64,000 bases of DNA from Scatophagus argus (GCF_020382885.2 NC_058506.1:12068318-12132317), one strand, 5' to 3'; counted from the stretch's first letter, positions 12,175 through 24,600 are shown. The notes: a model not told the origin generated them from the sequence alone. Numbers and translations are program-made.

Positions 12175-15100
12175 TTATTGGACACTATCATGACTAAAGC
12201 TGCTGCTGTAATTACCTGTGCCACTCTGAATAGCTTCTGCCTCTGACAGCTGAGTACATAAACTACCATTGCTATATTCTTGTCTGTCTTTTCTTTTCTG
12301 ACTCTCTTGTTGTCCTGTCCATTCTCTACCTCCGCCATCTTCCTGCCCTTTTATCCCTTCCCAGCTCACATTCTCCCTCTCCATGTTTACATCTCTTTGT
12401 CTTTCCATGTCCTCTGTCTCTTGGGCTATCTGTTGGCTGTTCAGGTAGATGCTACTGTGTGAAACCATGGTCCCAGTGTCCTTAGAAGGAAGCTGAGCAT
12501 CCAAGTCTGCTTCCACCTCCAAGAAAGCATTCAGAGAGGGTGTGCGGTGCACTGTCAGCTGGTCTTGCTGCTTGTTTCGTCCCTGAGCGTGGCCCTGCTG
12601 ATAGCGATGCTTCTTCTTGTGTTTATTTGCCTTCTTCAGATCCAGCGAGGCATAATTCAGGTCAGGCTCTAAAGACTGTTTAAAGACAATAGAAGACAAA
12701 ATTTGTGGGTAAAATGTTTAGGTGTGGTAAACAAAAATACCGCAGGACTATGCACCATTTTATGTACCCGTTCTATAGTATATCTTCAGAGGAAACCAGT
12801 GGCTGCATGTTCTCATGTATTCTGTAAGCCTAGTTTATTTTTAGAACATTTTGTTCATAATTGTTCTCACTGGTTCACACAGTCGCTGACCACAATGTCT
12901 ACGGTATCAGCTGCCTTCCGTTCTAAAAGCACATTTATCATCTCAGTTTAAACTGAATTGCTTGATTGTGATTGTGAATGGAGCAGATACTATGATACCA
13001 ATGTTTACAAAATCTTTTCTAGAGATTGGTTTAGAATTTGATTATGACATCTCAGAGACCCGTTTTGTTTGTTGTCTTCAATGCATGTTATAATCACAAA
13101 TTAACAACATCAGACAGGTAAAAAAAATGGCATCACAGCACACAGAAGCATGTCAAGTACGTTTTTCCTTTTGTTCCACTCTGCTTTTAAATGTGTGATC
13201 AGATGACACACATTATACAGAACATAACAGCATCACACAAAGTAGTCAATGACAACTTTATGGAAAGTCTGCGCTTCCACAGGGCTGTTGTACTGTTCAC
13301 ACTCGGTAAGCTGAACATACGGTCACAGCGCTTACCTTCTTATGATCTCTTGTGTGTTGCATGGTCATCATCTCGTAGCAACTGTCTACAGTAACTGAAC
13401 AAGTAAAACGCATGATTTGGTCAGTTTGGTGAAAGAGGTGGTAACATGGCTGTTTCAATTGGTAACAGTGATGTGCATTAAACACCAAAATCACGCCAGA
13501 GACAATTACCTAAAGCAAGACATCTCACGAAACTAAGATAACACAAGGTCTTGTTATTTTTCAGTCCGAACAGTCTGTAACAACTCTCGAGCCAACAAGT
13601 AAATTAAGATTACAGTAACCCGTATTCATCAGGTTGTTTAGGCCAATATATACTTATGCATATGTAGTAATTTTCTACAAGAGACATAAATTAGAAAAAA
13701 TCAGAATTAAAATTTTTAAGGCTCATCTGCAGAAGAAGTTACTACAAACAATGTGGAAAAATATTGGAACTCAATGGGTGAAAAAGAATTTGATACAGTT
13801 TTATCAAAATGCTTTATTTATTCATCTAATGTGTGACCTGAATGGAATTGATCCAAATGAACTTTCAGCGGATTTCAATAACTTTAAAAACTTTAAATGC
13901 ATCTAAAACTTGGCCACACTGCATTTGCAAAAATATACTGTCTACAGATATGAAAAAACTAAACTATTACAATTATTCTATTTTTTTTCCAGACTACAAA
14001 TTAGACACAGCACGCACAGCTTATATGAAAATAATTTTGTGATAGACTGACTGACACAGGGTGACACGGACCTAAATGCAATCATTTCCAGTTATTTCTT
14101 TTAAAAGGTGACAGAAAGCATCAGGGCTGCGCTCACCTCTTCTGTCTGTGCTGATGTTGCCATAGATTGGATTTTCCTGTTGTTCATGATGATTCTGGGG
14201 ATTTTCCTGCTGCTCATGATCATTGAGGTTATAAAAATAATGCCCTTCATCCTGTGACGGGCTTTAACAAGACATAGAAGAACAATTTCACAGTTTATTT
14301 CTACAATAAAATGTCACTGGGAGATAAGAAAGAAAACATAAACATCGGAATGCCTGTTATTTATTACAACCTAAGATGGGTTGGACTAAATAATAATGGG
14401 CTGACACACACATGTTGGAGCCTCATTAAAAAACATAAATCAAAAGCATACCTTTCTCCTTCATAACCCTGTATGTTGTAACACTCATCTGTGTCTGTAT
14501 GAAGAAAATATTTAGAAATATATTTATAGAATACCCTGTTGTCCTTGTCTCAGAGAGATTTAGACATTTAAAAAAGCAATATGCCAGAATAAGTGACTTT
14601 ACATATAATCATACCTTTACACAAAATGGCTTTTCGTCTGATGCAGAAGAAGACATTGAGACACATAGAGATCAACAAGGCCAGGGATAAGATCGCCAGA
14701 CCTATCGTTTGATAAGTACACTCTAAAAGACAAACACAAACTGACCATTAACACCTCAAATCTGCAAACTCAGAAAAGAAAGTGAGAAAGTCAGAAAGTG
14801 ATGAGTTTTACAAGTCAGTGTGGTGTTGTTGTTGGAATTTCCCTCTACGCATCTCAATTACATCCAGAAAAGATAAAAAAGAAAAAAAAGTTTAAAATGC
14901 GTCATCATTTTTGCGTCAGTGACACACATAATTAAATGCTTAAACAATACTGAGCAATTGCAGTCTCTAGGAGGAAGAATACGACAATTTTAAAATTATT
15001 AGCGTTTAACCTACAGGTGTATGTGACAGCATGTCAACATTTAAGAGTTTTCAAAATTCCAGACCAGTGATTTTTATTTGGAAAATATAAATATTTACTG

Positions 15101-15585
15101 TACAACTTTTTGCTAAACAATATTGACAAATTACACAGGAAATTCATTCTTCCTGCTGTAACCACAGTTTTACTGTAAATGTATCTTTAGTTCCCTGAAA
15201 GTAAAGTAAATAATTTGGTTAAAAACTGTCAAAAGTGTTTCAAAAATCAACTGTGCCGACATGATGAACGTGTGTACCAACAAATAAAGGTTACACATGG
15301 CTACTACAGTAAAAGGCAGTGTACCGCTACATAAACAAGCCATGCTGTCAGTTCACTGTGCTGTTTCTTCTTTTGTTCTCCCATATTTTGTGAAATACAC
15401 TTAACAACACTACACTTGTGAAATAATTTAGCTTTTCCCATTTCAATGGTTAAAAAAAAACAACATTTTTAAGAATTATGCTATCCAAAAAGTATTTACA
15501 CAAAAATGTAAAATGTAGCAATGTTAGGTTTAAGTCTAAATATAATTTTAAAAGTGCCATAGGTTGGTCTGATCCTACCTGACAT
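12175..15585 (-). CDS. trat1: T-cell receptor-associated transmembrane adaptor 1 (TRAT1/TRIM)
   Basis: TRAT1 is a disulfide-linked, single-pass adaptor that associates with the TCR-CD3-zeta complex and recruits PI3-kinase through a phosphotyrosine. Six exons join in frame: 15579-15585, 14615-14722, 14452-14494, about 14139-14261 (low edge uncertain by 2 bases), 13336-13394 and 12175-12675, giving about 280 residues. The extracellular part is tiny (MSECTYQ), with Cys4 where the mammalian protein has its dimer cysteine. The membrane helix is about residues 8-30, followed by RRK. Tail motifs match human TRAT1 in order: PIYGN (Tyr86), CYEMM (Tyr101, a YxxM site for PI3K p85) and NYASLD (Tyr122), then a Lys-rich stretch. 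Extra tyrosines at 44 and 63 and a longer C-terminus (human about 186 residues) are specific to this copy. The upstream ATG at about 15651 would not feed the splice frame, so the ATG that encodes only MS before the donor was chosen. Confidence 0.88.
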
Positions 15586-15599
15586 ATTCCAGCCGTCTT

Positions 15600-16920
15600 G
15601 AGCAAAATGGGTTGTTGGTCTGACACGTCTGCTCTCAGGCTACAGTGCATCACAGTGTTCAGTCAGTGAGGTGTGCTACGCTGCAGTCTATTTTTATCTT
15701 GCCTGCTTACCTCTCTGTTATCACAGTACTTTGAAAACTGTGTGTCTTCAGTTACAAACAGGAAACATAACCTCATTCTGAGGCAGTCCTTCTCAGTACC
15801 ATGAGATACAATGTGATGTCGCTTGAATTACCATATTATTGTGGCAGTTGTTTATGAACATCTGTTCTATATTAATGAATGTGTACATTTTTCATGAATG
15901 AAAAACTAAAATCAAGAAACATTTCAGGAGGATTTCGAAATGTTTCAAATGAACTCCTCGTCCAAGTCCTAATTTACTGAACCTCGATTCTGCACTTATC
16001 CCTACAACTGAGTCGTAAACCCCAAAATAAATACGCTTGTGGTTACATCATCATTTCAGTACTCATACAGTGACATATCACGTGTAGCGAGTTCACATAT
16101 AGATTTGGTTTGAGAACAATGCAGTTGGCCTTTAAACATTGTATGGATTGTCTGTGTGCAAGGGGCTTCAGAGAAATGTAGTGTGCGTACTGTGGTTGGA
16201 AAATCAGATAAAAAATAATGCAGTGTGAAATGCTTCTCTGTACAGTTAAATAAGAAGTGTATGTGTGAGTGCAGAGTGAGTGAAAAAATGTTGCTGTGAA
16301 ACCAAATTTAACTTAGTATGAAAGAAATGATCAACACAGGAGGCCAGTGGTTATTATATTTGTTCGCCATTTTGGCCATGTGGTTTGTGGTTTTAAGCCC
16401 CACTTTGAAAACTCAAGCGTCATTCTGTGGTACATGTGGACAACATTTAGCTTTGATACAGACCTGCGAGTCAATTTCCAGCGTTCAGCACCGAACAGCT
16501 ACGTGAAAGGAAGTCAATGGGCTTCTGGGCAGGAAATTCATTTGACAGAATGACAGGCGATCTTTAAAGGCCACAGAAAGTAAATCAGTTACATTGCTCC
16601 ACCAGTTTTGTTTTTATTTTTTTCTAACAGAAGACTTGTTTACTATTGAGATACAATAGTCCACAATAATCCAAACGACTGCATTACAAATTGAAACACA
16701 CTGAACTTACAATATTGAAACACTGTCACAGAAGGAAAACAATAACACCAATAGGGTGATAGAGTCACACAGAGTTTAAAAGAGTTAAATCAAACCAGCT
16801 TTTCATATGTTAGACAACTGTAATACATTTGATGGAAAAATATAAAACACATTTTATATTGAAGCCACCTTACCCACCTCAGACATAAACACGCAGCTCA
16901 GGTATACTATTTTTTAGTAT
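15600..16920. other. short intergenic region between cd96 and trat1
   Basis: Only about 1.4 kb separates the cd96 stop from the trat1 start. It should contain the cd96 3' UTR and the trat1 promoter. No exon, repeat or clear TATA box was recognised. Confidence 0.5.
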
Positions 16921-16923
16921 ATT

Positions 16924-16937
16924 TTTATTATTTTATT
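16924..16937 (-). terminator. cd96: polyadenylation signals of cd96
   Basis: Two overlapping-range AATAAA hexamers on the minus strand lie about 80 bases after the cd96 stop codon. They are the nearest canonical signals seen. Confidence 0.55.
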
Positions 16938-17012
16938 ATACTATTGCCCGCAACTGCTGAGTGACTGCAGTTCAAAACTGACCACAGCTGCCATTGTGCA
17001 CTATATGAGGCA

Positions 17013-20000
17013 TCATCTGTTAATAAATGTTTCTTTTATATCTTCATATTCTGTTATTGAGTTACACCTTGACGTGGGGAAAAGCTGTGCTGAGACCTCA
17101 TGGTGTCTTGCAGATGTATACTTGACTGGAGGAGGGGGAGGTTTGAATGGAGGAGGCATATCCATCCTGTAGAGAGAGAACAGGTATTGACTGGAGGCAT
17201 TGCTAGAAAGTTAACTGCATCTAGGAAGCATGCAGCTATCACAGGTCGTGTTCATCCATCAATTTTTCACGTCTTTCAGAGTCGCTCAGTGCATGACCCT
17301 GAATAAGTTCCTACAGATGTCTCGGATGCTTAGAAAGATAAGTAACATGAGTTTTACCTCCGTTTTATAAGTTGTTTCCTGCAGATGAAGCCAGCCAAGG
17401 CAATCAATACCACCATGGGAATGGTGAGCACCAACAACAGATAACTCTGTGCACCGTTAGTCTCTAAGAAACATATTCAGGGAAAGAAAAGAGTCATTTT
17501 GGAGGACAGGAAAAGACGCATTTGTAACATATTTGTTAGAAATGCAGCAGGCATCAACAAATATTGATAATAAATGTAGAGCATACACTCATCCTGTGGT
17601 TCTTCCTCTCAGCTGACTGGACTCCAGCCGCAGAATTTGACACTGCCTTAAACGAGATTTCTACCTTGAAAAGGCGATCTAGCCTGAGGCTGAGAAAACT
17701 GCAATCTGCAAAGCCTCCAGATGTGATGAAGCTGCAGATGGTGAAGGCGAAGAGACTGCGACTGGAATTCTTCTGCACTTTCTAATGGGTCTTCCCTGTT
17801 GAGTATTTAGCTCTGTTGTCTGCGGTTATTTGCTGCTTTTAAATTAGCTGCATGCAGCTGCGTGCTTCACCTTGTTTGCCACAAACAATGTTAACCTCAC
17901 TGCTGGCAACAAACCAAATAACGTGCATGAAACAGTCTGACAGAAAGCCAGTTTCTGGCCCACAAAGGATTGTCAGATGATTCAAGGCCAAAAAACCATG
18001 TGATATAAACCACTGCTTGTTATAATAAGTATTTTTTTTTTCACAATGTGGTTACAGCTTCTATCCTTGAAATGTTACATTCGTGTGAGTAGAGAACATG
18101 TATCAATTAAAAGTAAAATATAAAGTATTTAATACCTTCAACTTTCACAGTTACTGTATGTCCTGTGTTCAGAGTTGGAGCTGCACCAGGGTTGTCAGAG
18201 TTTTCTGTAAACTCTCCCTTAGGGCTGGAATCTTCTGGACTTGCTGAAGAATTGATTTCTGGATGCACCGCATGCAGCGTGGGCTCATCTGTCGTGTCTG
18301 GTGTTGATCTGAACACGCTATTCCTTAATGTTGTAGAAAGACTTCTGGGGACTGATTGGCTCGGATCACTGGAGCTGTTGAAGTGACGGGGGTCAGTGTG
18401 TGTGGTAGATGATGGTGTGATGCTGATATGTTTACGATTTATATAAGAGGTCATATTCTGTCCAGCTGTTGCTGTAAGGTCACTGGGGTTTGGACTATCA
18501 TCTGTTACATCAGTGCCCATCCTTGTGGTCCAAGTTGCACTGTTGTCAGTGGTTGAAAGCCCAGAGGATGGTGGTGTGGTAAGGCTGCTGTCTGTTGATT
18601 TGGTCAGCCCATTCACATTTACATCAGACTGTGGTGTTACTGGCACAGGATCTGAAAGTAGCACAGCAAGGAGGTCTCCAATAAACATGCTATCTGCAAG
18701 CAACGTACAGCACTATTTAGATATCGAAAGTTTTGTTAGAGCTCTGTAGCTCTCATGTGAAGAAAAGAAATACCTAACATAGATGAGCATAATCGTTCAC
18801 ATCTGTATGATAAAATATAACTTGAACCAAAGGTAACAAAATCTTACACCGCATCTCATCTAGGTTGCTTAATTCAAACAAGATATCCTGGAGCTATTTC
18901 TTCAGATAAGAGCTTCGCATTGGAAAGCTGAACAAAGACAAGTAAAAACAATACACCACAAAACTTTAAAATACCCAGTACACGGGGATACCTCATTACA
19001 ACGTGGGCTGAGTTGACATTTAAGATCACTCTGTGCCTAATTACAAAAGCTAAAAAAAGGCGAAGAGCTGTGAAGCCATGGGCAAAGATTCCTGAGGCAA
19101 AGGAGCAGGCATGAATTGTAAATTTGGTGATTTGTTGTGTATGTATTCGTAAGTAATGAATAAATTGATCTGCCATGTGTGGGCTATTTTCTACTACCCT
19201 TATGCATAAAACTGAGCAGATTCATTTTTGTTCTCAGCTCACATACACAACTTAGAGATTTTGTAGATTTGCAAGCATATTAAATGCAATATTTTTCAGC
19301 CCGTCCTTTGAGTTGTACTACTGCAATCTGTCCAACAGATTGTGCTCTAATTCTACGCCACGATTCAGAGAAGCTGCTAAAACAGCTCAGGGTCTTTGTT
19401 CCTGTGGTTTGAAAGTAGACAGAATGCAAGAGCAGGAAGTGACTTGTGATGCCTGTGTGGTTAGCCTTCTTTATTTTGTTCCATATTCAAATTCATATTT
19501 AAATTGATAGACAGGATGACAAATTAGAAAACTGGGGATTATTTTCCTACTCAAGCACAGCCCATTCACAGCACTCCACTGAGCTATATCATCAGTGAAG
19601 GCAGATGACATGCAGTTTGGTTGTTTTACAATTTAAAAGAGTGAATGCTTTTATAGTTCAGTTTTATCCCAAGGGCCAGTTGATTTGCAACAAATAATTG
19701 AGAATTTCACTCTTAAAGCTCTGTAGCTCTCAATTTATTCACAGTTACTGGTACGTGCTCATAACATGGCTGGCAGATTCAAAATCCTTTGAATCTTTCC
19801 TTTCAGCTAATTAAAATTAAAATTGAGTGAGCTACACTATAATAACAAAAGTCAAGTATCAGCTCTCTGGTCCAGTGCAGTTTATTAAGTCATTCAGTCT
19901 CTTGGGCCCTCTGCTAGATTGTTAATCCAACCCTGAGGAAATGCTGAAATTGAGCGTGACACAAAGAGAGACACAGCAGCAAAGAAATAAAGATGCACAC

Positions 20001-21594
20001 CTGGCCGTAAGCTTGTGGTTGCCTTTGGAAACTTGATGATAAACTCTTTATGCAGGCTTTTGTTTCCTGTGTTGACAGTCAGCTTGTAAACCCCTGTGTC
20101 AGCAACAGTTACCCGTGAAAGCTCAAGAGATTCATTCTCTGACACCAGCTTGTTGTTCTAGGGTAAAACGAGATTATATAGCATATGAATACCTTGCAAA
20201 CTGAAATCTGTTTTTGTACTGTATGTTCTGATGTCAGAGGTAATCAAATAATCTTGATGTTGAGTAATTGAAGTGAAATTCACTAGAATGGCAGAAATGT
20301 TCTGATTTACTTTGTGTTTTGCCTTACCTTGGTCCACCTGTACTGTGCATTAGGGATCATTCTGCACTGAATGGTCACATTTTCTCCAGCCTGGACCTCT
20401 ACAGTGTTGTCCACATCACACATTATTTTAACTTCATCTAACAGAGAGGAAACTTGAGGTTAATTTGGACTGACAGCACAAGAATTCTATCATTAAACCA
20501 TTACTGACTAAGACAGATGTAATACACAATAATCATAATCATAATCATAATCATGGTACAATCTCCTCTGTTGTGATCGTAACATCACTCCAGTTCATTT
20601 ACAGCTTAAAGCAAGGTTAAGAATGTATTATCCCTGCGTCACTGGATGACTACTTGACTGATGAGGTGGATAAACAATAGACCAGAGGGAAGAAAATAAA
20701 AGTCTCAAGGCCGAAAAAGGTCTTACTGTAGATGTGTTCTTGCAATTATTACATATTTGCTTGGAATTAAATAACTGCTGAGATTGGCAAGAGGAGCAGC
20801 ACCCTGATGCAATCAGGAGCAACATGAAATATATGCAATGGACAATTAGAAAGTTACTGCACATCATTCAAATGTTATGCCCTGTGAAGAGTGCAGTGTC
20901 TGAGGTATGTTGGTATGGCTGTGCATGTATTTGCTTCATCTTACCTTTAATCTTTAGCTCAGTTTCTCTCCTGATGGAGCCCAGAGGAAAGGTTGTGATC
21001 TCACAGATATAGATATCACTGTCAGTTTTTGTCACTCCAAGCAGATTTAGATAGGAACCCAGAGAGTTCTGCTCAACCTGGATGCTGACATTCGGCCAAA
21101 ATTTATGGTGTCCATGTACTGGGCTGTACAGAGCCAGCTTTGTGGTTCTATTTCTATTCTTACTCCATTCAATGCTGACAATCTTGAGATCAGTACTGCT
21201 TTTTACAGTACAGGGTAACGCAATGTCCTGGCCCACTGTTGCCTCCATCTTTTCATGATAGAACATCTCAAAATTCTGGACACCTGTCAAGCACATCAGA
21301 TAACATTGGGAGAAAGAAAAGTGAAGAGACAAAATCACTTCGAAGTGGATATTACATACTGTAGTCTGCTGAGATGCATGGCAGCGGTAATCAGAGCATT
21401 ATACTAAGGCAACGTGTCACACCAGAAGCCAAAACACATTCCAAATGCCTGGTGAACATCCCATCTTAGCTGGTATATCATATCAGTAACAGCACATGTG
21501 ATCCAGGATTACCTTGTATAATACAGGCAAGGAGCAGGAGTGAGAAGGCCGTTCCCAGTGCACTTCCTGCCATGTCTGTGCTCCTCAAACTCAT
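17013..21594 (-). CDS. cd96: CD96 (TACTILE)-like immune receptor of the nectin-binding family
   Basis: CD96 is a T/NK-cell surface receptor that binds the poliovirus receptor CD155 in mammals and competes with CD226 and TIGIT. Seven exons join in frame: 21513-21594, 20945-21283, 20328-20437, 20001-20157, 18136-18651, 17358-17463 and 17013-17166, giving 487 residues. In order: signal peptide (1-27), Ig V domain with Cys52, Trp67 and Cys121, a second Ig domain split over two exons (141-229), a Ser/Thr/Pro-rich stalk in a single 516-base exon (230-401), a membrane helix (about 409-429) and a 58-residue tail. The V domain resembles CD226/CD96 domain 1 (LALYSPVHG, CEITTFPLG). The tail block PPPFKPPPPPVKYT matches the CD96 tail closely and decides the name over CD226. 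Human CD96 has three Ig domains and 569-585 residues; no third domain was found in the 1.3-kb intron before the stalk. Met8 is a possible alternative start. Confidence 0.9.
20531..20554. repeat. (AATCAT)n tract in a cd96 intron
   Basis: Four copies of a six-base unit (aatcat) lie in the intron between the V-domain exon and the next Ig exon. Confidence 0.85.
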
Positions 21595-21659
21595 TACGAT
21601 CAATCAAGCTGAATCCATTGAGGGATTCAGCAAAGACAAGAACAGTATTCTGTTGACTG

Positions 21660-24600
21660 AGGTTAAAGAGTCAGGCAGAGACTGTGAGACAGAGAACAGG
21701 AAGACCTATCTTTACAGGAAGCCACACAGAGAGACATGAGTGAGTCATTGGTGTAGTGCTGCAGCTTTGTGGTGAAAACCTTTGGTGCAAAGCAGATTTG
21801 CAACAGACGCAAATCTTTGCAGTATTTATCATTATTTTTTTCTTGTGCTCAGCAGCAGAGAACTGATTCATTTGGTTTTTGATTAATCTCACTGATGGAG
21901 CACTCAAACACAAGACTGAAAGATTAAATAAAGTTCTTTTGAATAAAATTCCCCTTCATTTATTCCAGACATAAACAGGTCAGTCATTTTTTTTAATTTA
22001 AAGTAAGCTGAGGTTATTTATATAAAGAGCTGAACTAGGGTTTTCAGTTTGTTACTTGTGCTCTATTAGCTCAACACCCACTAGCTGGAACTAAGTTGTA
22101 GTTCATTTTAAAGAAAACATGTAAAAATTACATGAAATAAAGGAAGCACTTTCCTTTAAGGCTCGTACTCCATTCATTCATTGTGTTTTGGTACACCGCT
22201 TTAATGAGCCATGAAACAGAAGCAAAATGATGCATTATAGTGTTTATATATAATAATATATATATATTAATTATATACAACATATAATAGAGATGATAGG
22301 ACTTGCTTGATATCATTCAGTCATCAGATTACAGCCTCATTTTACCCTCTGTGCTTGTTAGCAGTTGCTGTCTCAGAGCAGATTTTAACTATAAAGCTTG
22401 TCACACTTGCTGCTGGGATAAAGAGATAAAAGGAAATGTTACAGCAGTAACAGGCAATTCTAGCAAATGTGCTTTTATTACTCCAATTAAATCATTTGTT
22501 TACTCTATTCTTCAGCAACAAGCACTATAGCTCCTGTTAGACGTTATGTCACAACACCAGATTTCTAATGCATAAATTAATTATTCAAAGAATTGAATCA
22601 TTTGTCTGCAGCTTTGAGAGAGATGGCTTCATCATCGACATCTAATTAGTACAGATCATCAGAACAAACTGGGAAATCTGTCTGAATCTTGTAACCAAGG
22701 GCTGTCTTTGTGCATATCTAATAAGCTAAGAAAATGCTGATGATAAGACAAGTGTGTTCTTCAGATTCCAGATAAACCTGTTGATATAAATATTCAATGA
22801 ATGGATGGCAATGTTTCAAAGGTTTGGGTAGCAAGTTTTTGTTATCCAATCAGAAGGAAGGCAATATATACTGTTATTAGTATCCTAAAATGCTGTTATC
22901 CAAACAGCTTTCACCTCTTTCATTTGCCCTTCACATATTATGAGTTCTCCCCTTTCATTTATTATGAATACTCCCCGTGGACCCTGCAATGCATTTAGAT
23001 GATTGATAATTTTACAGTCATATTCTGTGTATGACCTTTATAACTTAAATTAGGGCTTAGGAGAGTGACTGCGATCCAAAGGGAGATCTCTATCAGTATT
23101 CTGTCAGTGTTTTATCAAAGTATAAGGGGACCTTGCTGCATTGCTCCATTTCATAAGGGCAGCATCACTTCCTCCAGGGGAAGTCATGGAAGTCTCAAGG
23201 ATTTCTGTCCGAATGTAACATCACTGTGACAACTTCATTCAGCCGCCCAGAAAGAAGCATGAGAACAAAATGTAAGGGGTTTGGCTGGTAATTACACTCC
23301 AGTGTTTCAGGCAGAAAAGTTAAATAGGAGCTATTCTCATTCACAATTAAATAATAATGAAGAAATTGCATTACTGCTCTTGGTGTAGGTACTGTCTTCT
23401 TTGGTGTAATGAGATGGAAAGAAAGTGCTGTGACCTGCTGCTGCACCCTGCACACAGTAATAGTTGCACACTGAGGTCACACCCCCTACGGGAGTCTCTA
23501 GGGCTTCTGGATACCTCTGTGGCCTGCAGAAAATTGCAGCATATTGTACCAGAACCCTAATTGTCAACTCTGTGTGTAGAGATACATGTCTATGTGTGTG
23601 AGGGAGGCACGTGTGTTTGTGTTGCTGCTGACCTCAGGGGTGGTCTGTGACCAGTATTAACTTGCACTAGCACATTGATACTTTAGCCATATTTTTTACT
23701 TGTTTTTTCTGAGTTATCTTTATGAAATATTTTGTTTTTTGGAGGCAATGCATTATTGAAATATGGGCAGATTGTCTGAATACAGACCAGTCAGTACCCT
23801 AAGAGACTATTTTAATGTACTGCTGCAAAATGCTGAAAAACAATTTTGTCTTTGTTGCTTTGAAGTGTCTTACAGATTGGGTGCAAAGGATGAGAAACCC
23901 ACTTTTGAGATAGAGTCCTTTTTTTTCTTTGTAAATGCTCTTGTCCCTCAAAGAGTTCCGACTGAAGGCATGCTATGACAAACCTGTATGAGTGCACACT
24001 CATTTTGAAGGTTATGTACCCACTGTTGGTACCGTGGCAGGTTTGCGTACATTAGTCAGCTACAACTGACCATGCAATCAAAAGACTTTGTTAACATCAT
24101 GCTGACAGTATTAGGCAGTGGTCAGCCAAACGTCTCATTAATCAAGCTGCATGAAGGCTGGTATCAGACAATACCATGACTGTTGGAGGTTGTAATTAGC
24201 ATTGCATTAACAGGCTAAGCTATGAAAATGTAGAAACCTTAATTTCCTGCAGACATTATAGATGCAGCAGTCGGCCAAGTGTAACAGGCTAGCTTTGTGA
24301 TGTTTCTTTAAATAAATGAATGGATGTTTTGCTACCTTTTCATCTTTACTTGCTAATGTTAGCCAGCTATAGGCCGGAGAAAAATAACTGAATTTACTAT
24401 ACAAATAGCAAATTTGCTAAATAAATTTGCTTCACCCCTTGGAGACCAAGAATGTCACTAGTGTGACTAAAAAAGTTTTGTTTTTAAAGACTTCTTTTTG
24501 ACCACTGAGGGTAGAAAAAATGTCAGGAATGGCACCAAAATCATCTTCTGAGAACTGTCAATAGTCTTTTACTATCGCCCGTATTTTGCGGGAAAGCACT

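Noticed and set aside
15450..15653. Upstream ATG (MMHCSLRADVS) as the trat1 start
   Set aside because: Reading through that frame does not join the membrane-helix exon in phase, while the later ATG does.
18165..18749. Plus-strand frames over the CD96 stalk
   Set aside because: Antisense shadows of the Ser/Thr-rich stalk exon.
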